Made by a program: the position numbers and the translations under genes. From JBJSXJ01 sp044235425 (lineage in GTDB: Bacteria > Planctomycetota > Planctomycetia > Pirellulales > Pirellulaceae), in the NCBI GenBank assembly GCA_044235425.1, contig JBIIHW010000026.1, forward strand, positions 1 through 64,000: a DNA stretch of 64,000 nt, written 5' to 3'. The notes beneath the pieces are model-generated. The model saw only the letters and a program-made list of their open reading frames with translations, made no database searches and had not been told where the DNA came from. Each line of letters opens with the position of its first letter. The stretch's first letter is position 1. Below, piece by piece: positions 52,556-61,350 of the stretch.

Positions 52556-52983
52556 AACCCCACCTCAGTGGCTGATCGAGGTGTAGCATCCGCCTGGGTG
52601 GCTGCCGCATCGAGCGAGACAGGGCCGCTGGTTGGAACCTCCGGCGCTCGCGTGACGCGGCGAATCGATACCCGGCGTGCTCCGAGAAACTCCTCCAACT
52701 GCCGCTCCCAATCCCACTCCGGACGCGGCCGGCAGCAGTAGAGATTCCACGAGGCCACGCCACGTTCCGGAAACGTATGCACAGTGAGATGGGATTCGCT
52801 GAGCAAATAGAGCCCGGTCCAGCCACCGGGATCGGGAAACTGATGCCACAGCGGCTGGCCCACGACGTGCAGATCCAGATCCGCGATGATCCGCTTGGCG
52901 ATCGCGCGCAGCACCTCTCCGCTCTGTAAGCGATTTGGCAGACAGTCCGCAGCGTCGACGATCCATTCGTATCCCGTTGGCAT
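52552..52983 (-). CDS. speD: S-adenosylmethionine decarboxylase proenzyme
   Basis: SpeD self-cleaves to form a pyruvoyl enzyme making decarboxylated AdoMet, the aminopropyl donor for spermidine. ATG 52983 gives 143 residues. The cleavage motif LSESHLTVHTFPERG places the pyruvoyl precursor at Ser64 after Glu63, with His65-His69 and the Cys pair at 83-84 as catalytic partners. The final 30 residues are an Ala/Thr-rich extension. First gene of the operon, four-base overlap with the DUF4178 gene. Confidence 0.92.
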   Translation of the reverse strand: MPTGYEWIVDAADCLPNRLQSGEVLRAIAKRIIADLDLHVVGQPLWHQFPDPGGWTGLYLLSESHLTVHTFPERGVASWNLYCCRPRPEWDWERQLEEFLGARRVSIRRVTRAPEVPTSGPVSLDAAATQADATPRSATEVGL

Positions 52984-53094
52984 GCTGCTTACTGTAGCAA
53001 ATGCCAGCAAGGTGGTCCAAATCGCGACGGAGCTCAATTCCTGCTGGAAGAATGAGATCGTGGTTCCAGCGGCCGACTGTCCGGCCGGAGCCGC

Positions 53095-53994
53095 TTAAAT
53101 GAAGAGGTCTTTTCGAGCGGTATCGGAAATCGCCTGTACCGCTGGATGCACGAGCTTTCGCTCCGCCGTGATCGCGAAGAACTGCTCCTTCACATTCACT
53201 AGCTCGCCGATCAACTCCACGTCATGCTGACGAATGATTTCATCCGCCATCGCCATCGTCCCCGGAAACAGCCCTTCGCCCGTTTGCCCAAAGGCTTTCA
53301 TCAGCGCTCGATCCTCAAACTCGCCGCGAATTTGCGGATGGTAGTTTTGCTGATCAAGCCAGGCATCGAGCGAACGACGAAGAGCGGTGTGGCGTGCTGG
53401 CAACAGCAGCGGTGCTCCGGTGAGTGAATGCGGAAAATCGCGTCGATATTTTTTGGCAAGAGTCTTGGAACCAAAAATGCCGACTGCTGACTCGCCCAAC
53501 GAATGGTTGAAGGCTTTCACTCGCATGGCGGCCGTTACGGGCGCGTCGGAAAGTACCAAATCGACACGATGCTGAGTCAACTCGGACAATAGTCTTTCGA
53601 GTGGATCTTCCACGCAGACGAGACGCATTTCGGGCAAGATCCGGAGGGCAGGTTCGAGGAGGCGACGGACCATGAGCTTGGGCATGGCGTCAACGATTCC
53701 GACCACTAGCCGCACCGGCTTTCCCGATGTGTGCCCGCGCATGGTATCCGTGAGTTCGCGACCCAAGGAGTAGATTTCATCGGCATACCGCAGCACCATT
53801 TGCCCGGCCTCGGTGAGTTCCAGCGTGCGACCAGCGCGGCGGAAGAGCTTTTGGCCGAAAGCGGTTTCCAGCTTTCTGAGCTGCGTGCTAATCGTCGGTT
53901 GACCAACGTGCAGAATCTCTGCCGCTCGCTGGATGGTGCCCTCGCGAGCGACCATCCAGAAGTACAAGAGATGATGATAGTTAAGCCATTCCAT
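53095..53994 (-). CDS. nhaR: LysR-type regulator, NhaR-like
   Basis: ATG 53994 gives 299 residues beginning MEWLNYHHLLYFWMVAREG, the characteristic NhaR start. The winged-helix DNA-binding domain (IQRAAEILHVGQPTISTQLRKLE, partly) is followed by the effector domain (LVVGIVDAMPKLMVRRLLEPA in part, VDLVLSDAP). NhaR activates Na+/H+ antiporter genes in response to sodium in enterobacteria. Here the divergent neighbour is a TerC-family gene rather than an antiporter. The target is unknown. Confidence 0.9.
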   Translation of the reverse strand: MEWLNYHHLLYFWMVAREGTIQRAAEILHVGQPTISTQLRKLETAFGQKLFRRAGRTLELTEAGQMVLRYADEIYSLGRELTDTMRGHTSGKPVRLVVGIVDAMPKLMVRRLLEPALRILPEMRLVCVEDPLERLLSELTQHRVDLVLSDAPVTAAMRVKAFNHSLGESAVGIFGSKTLAKKYRRDFPHSLTGAPLLLPARHTALRRSLDAWLDQQNYHPQIRGEFEDRALMKAFGQTGEGLFPGTMAMADEIIRQHDVELIGELVNVKEQFFAITAERKLVHPAVQAISDTARKDLFI

Positions 53995-54230
53995 GCGATG
54001 CTGCTTTCCAATGAAGGGCAAGGTTGGTTTGCCAGTTAATACCCGCGTCCCTCATCTGCCGAAACAGCAACTTCGATAACTTCGCTTTTTTCAATCGAAC
54101 ATCGGTTTTGTTGGAAATTGTTCTTTGCGGTTAAGACGTCGATGATGCGGAGGTTGCCAGACGCGAGTCGACCGCCGCACAGAGTGTCGTGACAGGCTGT
54201 GGTCGGTTGTTGTTTCAGAAAGGTCGAAAG

Positions 54231-55175
54231 ATGTCCGAGTTTGGAATTGGTCCCTGGATAATTTTCTGCTCCTTCTTAGTTTTCATGCTGGCACTCGACC
54301 TGGGCCTGTTTCATCGCCAAGCACGCGTGGTGAGTTTACGGGAATCACTCATCTGGAGCGGCGTTTGGGTGCTGATGGCACTGATTTTCGCCGGCGTGGT
54401 GCGCCAGGTGGCTGGGACGGACGTCGCCATGGATTTCTTGACCGGTTACCTGATCGAAAAATCGCTCAGCATCGACAATGTATTCGTGTTTGCACTCATC
54501 TTTGCCGCGATGAAAGTACCGCGGGCATGCGAACATAAGGTGCTGTTCTGGGGTGTCTTCGGAGCGCTCGTGATGCGTTTCCTGATGATCTACGCGGGCG
54601 TAGCGCTCTTGGAGCGATTTCACTGGCTGCTGTACGTCTTCGGAGCGGTGCTCATTTACAGTGCCGTGAAAATGGTGCGGGATGCCGAACGAGAGCTTAA
54701 GCCCGACGAATACCGAATCGTGCGATTGTTCCGCCGGTTGGTACCGAGCACCTCCGATTACCGCGAAAGCCGATTTTGGGTTCGCGAAGGCGGACGCTGG
54801 ATCGCCACACCACTGCTCCTGGTGCTGATCTTCGTCGAGTGGTCGGACGTGGTCTTCGCCGTCGATTCGATTCCCGCGATTCTGGCGGTGACACGCGATC
54901 CCTTCATCGTGTTCAGTGCGAACGCCATGGCGATTCTGGGGCTACGGTCTCTGTACTTTGCCCTGGCCGGACTCATGGAGCGATTCCGCTACTTGCATTA
55001 CGGCTTGGCCGGCATCCTCGGATTCGTGGGACTCAAAATGTTCCTCATGGATGTTTATCCCATCCCCGGCGTGTACAGCTTGATGGTGATTTTGACACTG
55101 TTAACCGTCTCCGTACTGCTCTCCTGGCTACGCCCCGCAGCTCGCCCCCACTCACTCCTTCAGCAGTCGCGGTAG
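54231..55175 (+). CDS. TerC/Alx-family membrane protein
   Basis: From ATG 54231 (AAAGG upstream) the 314-residue protein has about nine membrane segments. Family signatures are LIEKSLSIDNVFVFALIF with the conserved Asp-Asn, and VEWSDVVFAVDSIPAILAVTRDPFIVF (partly: FAVDSIPAILAVTRDPF). TerC/Alx proteins are linked to manganese export or metal loading of exported proteins. The upstream region does not contain a recognisable yybP-ykoY manganese riboswitch. The last 24 bases overlap the convergent hydrolase gene. Confidence 0.92.
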   Translation: MSEFGIGPWIIFCSFLVFMLALDLGLFHRQARVVSLRESLIWSGVWVLMALIFAGVVRQVAGTDVAMDFLTGYLIEKSLSIDNVFVFALIFAAMKVPRACEHKVLFWGVFGALVMRFLMIYAGVALLERFHWLLYVFGAVLIYSAVKMVRDAERELKPDEYRIVRLFRRLVPSTSDYRESRFWVREGGRWIATPLLLVLIFVEWSDVVFAVDSIPAILAVTRDPFIVFSANAMAILGLRSLYFALAGLMERFRYLHYGLAGILGFVGLKMFLMDVYPIPGVYSLMVILTLLTVSVLLSWLRPAARPHSLLQQSR

Positions 55176-56276
55176 CGCACGTGAGAGTTCTCCAGAACGC
55201 AAATAATTGGGTTCGTGATGGGAGCGGCCAACTTGCCGCGAGACATCGAAGAAATGAACTTTGCTGGCGGCGGTACCAAGCGACTGGGGGGACAACCCAA
55301 GTTCCCCCAGAGTTCGCGGCCGCTCCTGCGGAAACAGCGTGTGATACAACCGCAAGGCGCGATCCGTGGGATTGAACAGTACGACCAGACTCTCCACCTC
55401 ATCCAGCGCTCGGCCCAATCGCTGGCCCGGTGCAATCCACTCCTGATGCATCGCCGGAGCAATCAACACGGCGCGGAATGGCGATTCTCGTGCCGGACCG
55501 GGTAGCGGCGAACGGTGTCCCTCCCAGTCACCACCGGCATGCAAGTGCAAGGCACTCATCACCACTCGACCTCCATAGCTATACGCCACGAAGCGCACGG
55601 GAGCAGCGGTCGGCCAGCGACTAAGAACTTGAGCCAGTTGCCAGCCTTCGGTGTCGCAGCGTTCCGCTTTCGCTCGAATGTCACTCCGGATGCGCCGCAA
55701 ATAACGCTCGCTAGGCCAGGACCAGTAGATCAAACGGAAGGGCGGCGGGTTCTCGGCCGCCAAGAGCTGATAATAACGAGCCCCCAATTCGTTAACGGTC
55801 GCCGCTTCGGTCCAGTTTCCATGCAGATAAAAGACGGTAGGTAAACTCGGTGCCGCCTGCCAGAGCTCGCTTAACGTCCGACGCTGCCAGCCAGCTTGCC
55901 GGTCATAACGCTGCACGTCGACTGGGAACCGCTGGAGTGCGTCGCCGAGGAATTGATCGCAATCCAGTTCGGGCAAGGCGCGCGTGCTGATCTGCCAGAA
56001 TTCGTCGCCCGTGCGCCCGGTCGCAGGTTCCGGGTTGATCACTTCAGGAGGTGCCAGTTCAGGAGGTGCCAGTTCAGAGGGTGCCAGTTCAGAGGGTACC
56101 AGTTGAGAGGATGCTGGTTCGCGTGAGGCCGGTGCGATCCGAGGAAGCTCTTGAGCGGGCAGCCAACGGACCAGTATCTCGCTGGCCATCAGAGTCAGCA
56201 GGCAATAGCCGAACAGACAGGAAAGGCTGGCCCCTGCCGTCGCAGAAACAGCCCGATGCAACACAGCGCGAAACAT
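55152..56276 (-). CDS. Membrane-anchored alpha/beta hydrolase
   Basis: ATG 56276 gives 374 residues; AGGA lies 11 bases upstream. The N-terminus carries one membrane segment (ASLSCLFGYCLLTLMAS), then a Pro/Glu/Ser-rich linker with four 5-residue E-L-A-P-P/S repeats, then the hydrolase domain. VFYLHGNWTE forms the oxyanion strand, FVAYSYGGRVVMSAL the nucleophile elbow (Ser of Y-S-Y-G-G), and VLFNPTDRAL with SHHEPNYL the likely acid and His. The pattern resembles DUF900-type hydrolases. Substrate unknown, probably periplasmic. Confidence 0.8.
   Translation of the reverse strand: MFRAVLHRAVSATAGASLSCLFGYCLLTLMASEILVRWLPAQELPRIAPASREPASSQLVPSELAPSELAPPELAPPEVINPEPATGRTGDEFWQISTRALPELDCDQFLGDALQRFPVDVQRYDRQAGWQRRTLSELWQAAPSLPTVFYLHGNWTEAATVNELGARYYQLLAAENPPPFRLIYWSWPSERYLRRIRSDIRAKAERCDTEGWQLAQVLSRWPTAAPVRFVAYSYGGRVVMSALHLHAGGDWEGHRSPLPGPARESPFRAVLIAPAMHQEWIAPGQRLGRALDEVESLVVLFNPTDRALRLYHTLFPQERPRTLGELGLSPQSLGTAASKVHFFDVSRQVGRSHHEPNYLRSGELSRALPRLLKE
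56046..56105. repeat. 15-bp in-frame repeat coding E-L-A-P-P/S
   Basis: Four copies of aggaggtgccagttc (later copies agagggtgccagttc) in the linker of the hydrolase gene. Confidence 0.9.
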
Positions 56277-56599
56277 CGACGTGAATTCCTGGTGGTAGTG
56301 GATCGTATGAGGGAGGTGCTCTGACAAAGTCTACGCAGGCAGCATGACTTACCTGGTCGCTTTTTCCGATTTCACACGATTACTCTAGCACTCATTCTTG
56401 AAAATCGAGGAATCTCGTCCGAAACAAGCAAAAAAAACTCATCGAACATTTGCCTCTCTACGACTGCGGTGTATGGTTGCGGGCGTTCGCTGATGACCAC
56501 CAGCAACGCACTGAACCGCATGACTTGGACGTGTTTTTCACGGGAAAACACGGCATACAAAGCGATGACGAGCTGGCTCTTTTTTGGGAGACGAGTGAC

Positions 56600-56830
56600 A
56601 TGAAACGGATGATCCTGCTGACGGCACTGGCCGCTTTGGCATTGTCCACCTCGAGTGGCTGCCGATTGTTTGGACGACATGGCGATCGTTGCGATCCTTG
56701 CAGCATCAGCCAACATGACGGCGGTTCTCTGCCGATGATGAATGGTAGTGGGACGACGATCCTGCCAACACCCGCTCCAACGACAACCAATCATCATGTT
56801 CTGCCAGGACCGGTCGAACCGACCAGCTAA
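56600..56830 (+). CDS. Small putative lipoprotein
   Basis: ATG 56600 follows GGGAG. The 76-residue product starts MKRMILLTALAALALSTSSGC, a lipoprotein-type signal with an imperfect lipobox, and continues as a short Cys-, His- and Pro/Thr-rich peptide (RHGDRCDPC, PTPAPTTTNHH). The family is unknown. The longer open frame upstream lacks a start signal. Confidence 0.65.
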   Translation: MKRMILLTALAALALSTSSGCRLFGRHGDRCDPCSISQHDGGSLPMMNGSGTTILPTPAPTTTNHHVLPGPVEPTS

Positions 56831-56952
56831 GGCAAACACCGATACCGATTTCGACGTTGGGTGGCACGGTGGGCCGTCGCTCCTGGTTTTCATACCGAGT
56901 GACGGCTCGCGGTGCCTTTTTTCATGCGCCGCCAGCGGAGGAGGGAGCTTCC

Positions 56953-57942
56953 ATGCGTGCGTTCTTCACCCCGGTCGTGCTGGGCCTGGTTATTTGGGCC
57001 AGCTTGGTCACCCTGCCCTGCTCGCCAGCCCAGGCTCAGTTTGGTGCCGCCAATCAGGCTGATCGCGATGGGCTTGGCGTCCGTTACGATAAACAGATGA
57101 CGCAGCGCTGGCAGGTCGGCGTGATCATCAACACCAAAGCGCCCTGTGGCGGCATCACCGCCTCGGTTCCCGTCCCCACCGACTGGCCCGAGCAGACCGT
57201 CAAAGTCGTCAAAGAGGAATTCTCGCCGCAGGTCCGCAAGGTGAATTACCGCATGGTGGAAGGCGGTGTGCGGCAAATGGTTCTCGATATCCCCATGATC
57301 AATGCCGGGGATCAAGTACGAGCACTCGTGACCTTCGAGGTGACACGCAGTTCCATTCTGCCGCCTCCCGACACCAGCGCCCTGAAACTCGTCGAGAAGA
57401 CTCCCCGTGAACTAAGCAAGTTCCTTGAGCCGAGTCCTTTTATTGAAAGCCGCGATCCGCTGATCCGCAAAGCAGCTCAGGAGGTTTTTGCTACCGACTC
57501 CCCCACGGATGATTGGACCAAAGTAGAGATGATCTACGACTGGGTCCGCCAACGTGTGGAATACTTCGAGGGCCCTTTAAAAGGTGCCGTTCAAGCGCTG
57601 AAAGACAAGAAGGGAGATTGCGAAGAACTAACTTCGTTGTTCGTTGCCATTTGCCGAGTTCACAAAATACCGGCGCGCATGGTTTGGGTGCCAGACCACT
57701 GCTATCCCGAGTTTTACATGGTGGATGAGAAGGGCCAGGGACATTGGATTCCGTGCCAAGCTGCCGGCGCACGCAGCTTTGGCGGAATTCCTGAATTCCG
57801 CCCGGTGCTCCAAAAAGGTGATAATTTCAAAGTGCCCGATCAGAAAGAACCGCAGCGTTATGTCGCTGAGTTTTTGAAGGGGAAGAAAGTTACGGTCGCG
57901 CCTCAAATTGAATGGGTTCGACAATTACTCCCCGCCGAGTAA
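56953..57942 (+). CDS. Secreted transglutaminase-like protein
   Basis: ATG 56953 follows the very strong GGAGGAGGGAG. The 329-residue protein has a signal peptide (VVLGLVIWASLVTLPCSPAQA) and a C-terminal transglutaminase-like core: the catalytic Cys in KKGDCEELTSLFVAICRVHKIPAR (partly: GDCEELTSLFVA), His in HCYPEFYMVDEKGQGHW and a following acidic position. Such bacterial domains often act as cysteine proteases or amidases. It is probably periplasmic. The N-terminal 150 residues are beta-rich. Confidence 0.88.
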   Translation: MRAFFTPVVLGLVIWASLVTLPCSPAQAQFGAANQADRDGLGVRYDKQMTQRWQVGVIINTKAPCGGITASVPVPTDWPEQTVKVVKEEFSPQVRKVNYRMVEGGVRQMVLDIPMINAGDQVRALVTFEVTRSSILPPPDTSALKLVEKTPRELSKFLEPSPFIESRDPLIRKAAQEVFATDSPTDDWTKVEMIYDWVRQRVEYFEGPLKGAVQALKDKKGDCEELTSLFVAICRVHKIPARMVWVPDHCYPEFYMVDEKGQGHWIPCQAAGARSFGGIPEFRPVLQKGDNFKVPDQKEPQRYVAEFLKGKKVTVAPQIEWVRQLLPAE

Positions 57943-57960
57943 CACGATCTAGTCATCATT

Positions 57961-58028
57961 CCGAACGCACTGGCATCCCGAACGCACTGGCATCCCGAAC
58001 GCACTGCCATCCCGAACGCACTGGCATT
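57961..58028. repeat. 17-bp tandem repeat, four copies
   Basis: ccgaacgcactggcatc repeats four times with two substitutions, just after the stop of the transglutaminase-like gene. The unit is not a multiple of three. Confidence 0.92.
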
Positions 58029-58123
58029 CGGCTTTGAACCTTCCTAAGATCCCCTGCGTTGACATCACCACATTAGCGAACCAGCGTGCGTCACCACGCA
58101 CTCGACTACTGACACGGCGGCTC

Positions 58124-59053
58124 ATGACAAACTTGATCCCAATCGCGTATCTCAACGGTCGCTTGCTTCCTTTTAGCGAAGTGAGCTTGCCACCCTACGA
58201 CGCCGGGTTTGTGCAAGGCACAACCGTGGGCGAACAATTACGCACCTTTGGCGGACGACTCTATCAACTCGATGAACACCTCCAGCGACTGGAAAACTCG
58301 CTCGCGATTCTCGGCGTGCAGACTCCCGTGTCGCTGGGTACCATCGGTGAACTCGCGCGCTCCATCAGCCGTTACAATCACGCCCTGCTCGCGGACGGGG
58401 ACGATTTAGGGCTGAGCATTTTCGTCACTCCGGGCATCTACTCCGCATTCGCGCCTCCCTCTGCTCCCAAATCACCCACGCTGTGCATCCATACCTATCC
58501 ACTCGGATTCCATCTGTTTGCGGATCGTTACGAGGCAGGTCAGCGATTGGTGGTGAGTAATATTCGTCAAGTGCCGGTGGCTTGCTGGCCCGCTGAACTG
58601 AAATGCCGGAGCCGTATGCATTACTACTTGGCAGACCGCGAAGCGCGCACCATCGACGCCGACGCGCGGGCCATTCTGCTCGATCTCGATGGCTACGTGG
58701 TGGAGGCATCCACCGCCAACATTGTTTTCTATTTCGCCGACGAAGGCTTGGTGTCACCGCCTCGCAACAAGATTTTACCCGGGATCAGCGTCGCGGTACT
58801 GGCCGAAGTCGCTCGCGAACTGAACGTCCCCTTTCATGAACGCGACGTTCGGCCTGAAGAGGGCCAGCGTGCGAGCGAGATTTATCTCACCAGCACCTCG
58901 CCCTGCCTGCTCCCTTGCACCGGCTGGAACGGCAAGTCCGTGGGAGCAGGCCAACCCGGTCCCATGTTTCGGCGCCTGCTGACGGCCTGGAGCCAGCGTG
59001 TGGGTGTCGATATTCAGCGGCAAGCGGAACGATTCACGCGTCGTGCCGGTTGA
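58124..59053 (+). CDS. Class IV aminotransferase (BCAT / ADC lyase-like)
   Basis: ATG 58124 (MTNLIPIAYLNGRLLPFSEV) gives 309 residues; the upstream extension has no family sequence. Class IV landmarks are DAGFVQGTTVGEQLRTFGGR (partly), the PLP Lys in ELKCRSRMHYYLADREA, EASTANIVFY, and ILPGISVAVLAEVAREL. This fold-type IV group includes branched-chain aminotransferases, D-amino-acid transaminases and aminodeoxychorismate lyases. The specific reaction cannot be decided from motifs. Confidence 0.85.
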   Translation: MTNLIPIAYLNGRLLPFSEVSLPPYDAGFVQGTTVGEQLRTFGGRLYQLDEHLQRLENSLAILGVQTPVSLGTIGELARSISRYNHALLADGDDLGLSIFVTPGIYSAFAPPSAPKSPTLCIHTYPLGFHLFADRYEAGQRLVVSNIRQVPVACWPAELKCRSRMHYYLADREARTIDADARAILLDLDGYVVEASTANIVFYFADEGLVSPPRNKILPGISVAVLAEVARELNVPFHERDVRPEEGQRASEIYLTSTSPCLLPCTGWNGKSVGAGQPGPMFRRLLTAWSQRVGVDIQRQAERFTRRAG

Positions 59054-59110
59054 ATGAAGGCTGGAGGCTGAAGGCTGGAGGCTGTGGGGTGCGGGCTGTA
59101 GGCTGGAAGC
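59054..59110. repeat. Heptamer-type repeat (ggctgga / ggctgaa)
   Basis: Several degenerate 7-bp units follow the class IV aminotransferase. Related to the inverted set at 13251-13292. Confidence 0.75.
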
Positions 59111-59223
59111 GCGGCGATTCGCTATAATCCCGCCTTCATTTACTCCAGCCCCTTGCGATGCAGTGATTTACGGACTCACGGATTTCGCATCCTTGTCGTA
59201 CCGACGCTGCGCAGCACCAATCC

Positions 59224-61152
59224 ATGCACTCCATGACTACATCATCGCGCCGAACCTGCCTCACCCACGCTCTCCACACTCTCTTCTTCCTCTGCGTAAC
59301 GCTCTGCGCCGCACCCAAGCTGTCAGTGCTCGCCAGCGCCCCCACACCCCCAGCCGCGTCACCAACAGCGGTCCCAACTCCGGCAGCAGCGGCAGCCTCA
59401 GCCGCTTCAGCAAAAGCCGCGCGCCCCAACGTCATCATCGTCCTGCTCGATGATCTCGGCTGGGCAGACCTCGGCTGCTATGGCAGTAAATTCCATCGCA
59501 CTCCACGCATCGATCAATGGGCGACAACAGGCACGCGCTTCACCCAAGCCTATGCCGCTTGTCCCGTTTGTTCCCCCACTCGCGCTGCCTTGCAGACCGG
59601 CAAATGGCCCGCGCGATTGCAGATCACCGACTGGTTACCCGGACGCCCTGATCGTCCCGATCAACGATTGAAGCGTCCCGAGCTCCGACAGAATTTGCCT
59701 CTGGAAGAAGTCACGCTCGCCGAACGTTTGCAAGCAGCTGGCTATGCGACCGCTCATATCGGAAAATGGCATCTGGGGGGCGTCGGCTTTGAACCCACTC
59801 GACAAGGTTTCTCGCTCAACATCGCTGGCGATCACACCGGCACACCTCTTAGTTATTTCGCTCCCTATCGTTCCGGCAATCGTGTCATGCCGGGACTCGA
59901 ACAGGCACCGCCCAACGAGTACCTGACGGATCGTTTGAGTGATGAGGCGCTGCGGTTTGTGGACCAGCACCGGGATCAACCGTTCTTTCTGCACTTGGCG
60001 CACTACGCGGTGCACACGCCGCTGACGGCACCGGAGTCGGCAGTGGCGGAGTTTCCAGCGGCGGGGCCGTTCCGTGGACAGCAGAACAATCCCACCTATG
60101 CCGCCATGCTGGCCGCCGTCGACAAGGGCTTCGGACGACTTTTGGATCGCTTGCGTGAACTGCAGTTGAGCGAGCGCACGATTATTGTCTTCACGTCCGA
60201 CAACGGTGGCTTGGCAACCACCGAGGGACCGCGCACACCCTCCACCAGCAATGCACCGCTGCGAGATGGCAAAGGTTTTCTTTATGAGGGCGGAATTCGA
60301 GTGCCACTGGTCTTTAGCGGACCGGGAATTCGCGCGGGAGAGACGGCAACATTTCCCACATCGACCGTCGACTTACTGCCAACTCTGCTGTCCCTCTGCC
60401 AGGTCGCCGACGAGCTGCCGCGGGACGGCATAAGTTTACAGCCCTCGCTGGCGGGCACGGCACAGCCCGAGCGCGAAGCGTTGTTCTGGCACTATCCTCA
60501 TTATGCCAACCAAGGATCACGACCCGGTGGTGCGATCCGCCAAGGTGATTACAAATTAATCGAGTACTACGAGACCGGTCGCCGTGAACTGTTTCAGGTC
60601 GCGGCCGATATGAGTGAAACTCGCAACCTCGCCGAACAAGAACCGGCTCGAGTGGCGCAAATGGCACAGAAGCTGGCCGAATGGCGGCAGAGCGTCGGGG
60701 CCCAAATGCCGATCGCCAATCCCGACTATCGCCCGCACCTGCCCGACGCGGAAGGACGAATTGTGCTGCCCGCTCGTACGGCCGACGTCCATGGAGTGAT
60801 GCTGCGGTATGAACCAATGCCTCACAAAAACACGCTCGGCTTCTGGGTTCGCAAAGAGGATTGGGCCGAGTGGGCAATCGAGGTGACGAAGGCCGGCAGT
60901 TATGAGCTGGAGGTACACCAAGGCTGCGGCAATGGCAGCGGTGGCGCCCTCGTGGAATGGTCGGTCGGTGGACAGAAAATTGAGATGACCGTCCAGGAAA
61001 CAGGTGGCTTCCAGAATTTTGTGCCGCGCCGCATCGGCACGTTGAACTTCAGTCAGCCCGGTCGCTATACACTCACCGTGAAGCCGCAAACCAAGCCCGG
61101 TCCCGCCGTCATGGATGTGCGGCAGGTCGTGCTGCACCCCACGACCAAGTAA
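59224..61152 (+). CDS. Secreted sulfatase with C-terminal beta domain
   Basis: A 642-residue type I sulfatase. After a signal peptide and an Ala/Pro/Thr-rich linker the sulfatase domain starts PNVIIVLLDDLGWADLGCYG (metal-binding Asp pair). The C-S-P-T-R-A-A-L motif gives formylglycine at Cys116, and GKWHLGG and TSDNGG complete the metal and active sites. A domain after residue 530 (VRKEDWAEWAIEV, SYELEVHQGCGNG, GRYTLTVKP) looks like a carbohydrate-binding beta sandwich, an uncommon addition. It probably desulfates polysaccharides outside the cytoplasm. ATG 59233 is an alternative start. Confidence 0.93.
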   Translation: MHSMTTSSRRTCLTHALHTLFFLCVTLCAAPKLSVLASAPTPPAASPTAVPTPAAAAASAASAKAARPNVIIVLLDDLGWADLGCYGSKFHRTPRIDQWATTGTRFTQAYAACPVCSPTRAALQTGKWPARLQITDWLPGRPDRPDQRLKRPELRQNLPLEEVTLAERLQAAGYATAHIGKWHLGGVGFEPTRQGFSLNIAGDHTGTPLSYFAPYRSGNRVMPGLEQAPPNEYLTDRLSDEALRFVDQHRDQPFFLHLAHYAVHTPLTAPESAVAEFPAAGPFRGQQNNPTYAAMLAAVDKGFGRLLDRLRELQLSERTIIVFTSDNGGLATTEGPRTPSTSNAPLRDGKGFLYEGGIRVPLVFSGPGIRAGETATFPTSTVDLLPTLLSLCQVADELPRDGISLQPSLAGTAQPEREALFWHYPHYANQGSRPGGAIRQGDYKLIEYYETGRRELFQVAADMSETRNLAEQEPARVAQMAQKLAEWRQSVGAQMPIANPDYRPHLPDAEGRIVLPARTADVHGVMLRYEPMPHKNTLGFWVRKEDWAEWAIEVTKAGSYELEVHQGCGNGSGGALVEWSVGGQKIEMTVQETGGFQNFVPRRIGTLNFSQPGRYTLTVKPQTKPGPAVMDVRQVVLHPTTK

Positions 61153-61350
61153 CAATCGTCAACGACCACCGTTAACCGCCCAGAACGTGGCTGCAGGGTC
61201 GATGCATTCCGAGTACCATTCGTAAGAATTTCCGATCCTTCATCCCCTCTTTCAAACAACTTGTTAGACAGACTCCTCCTTATTCTTCCCGACCAGCAGA
61301 CAGATTTTTTTCTCCCTCTTCCTCCACCTCAATTTGTAGGGACACTCCGT

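Noticed and set aside
54022..54230. yybP-ykoY manganese riboswitch before the TerC gene
   Set aside because: The conserved core sequences of this riboswitch could not be found in the leader.
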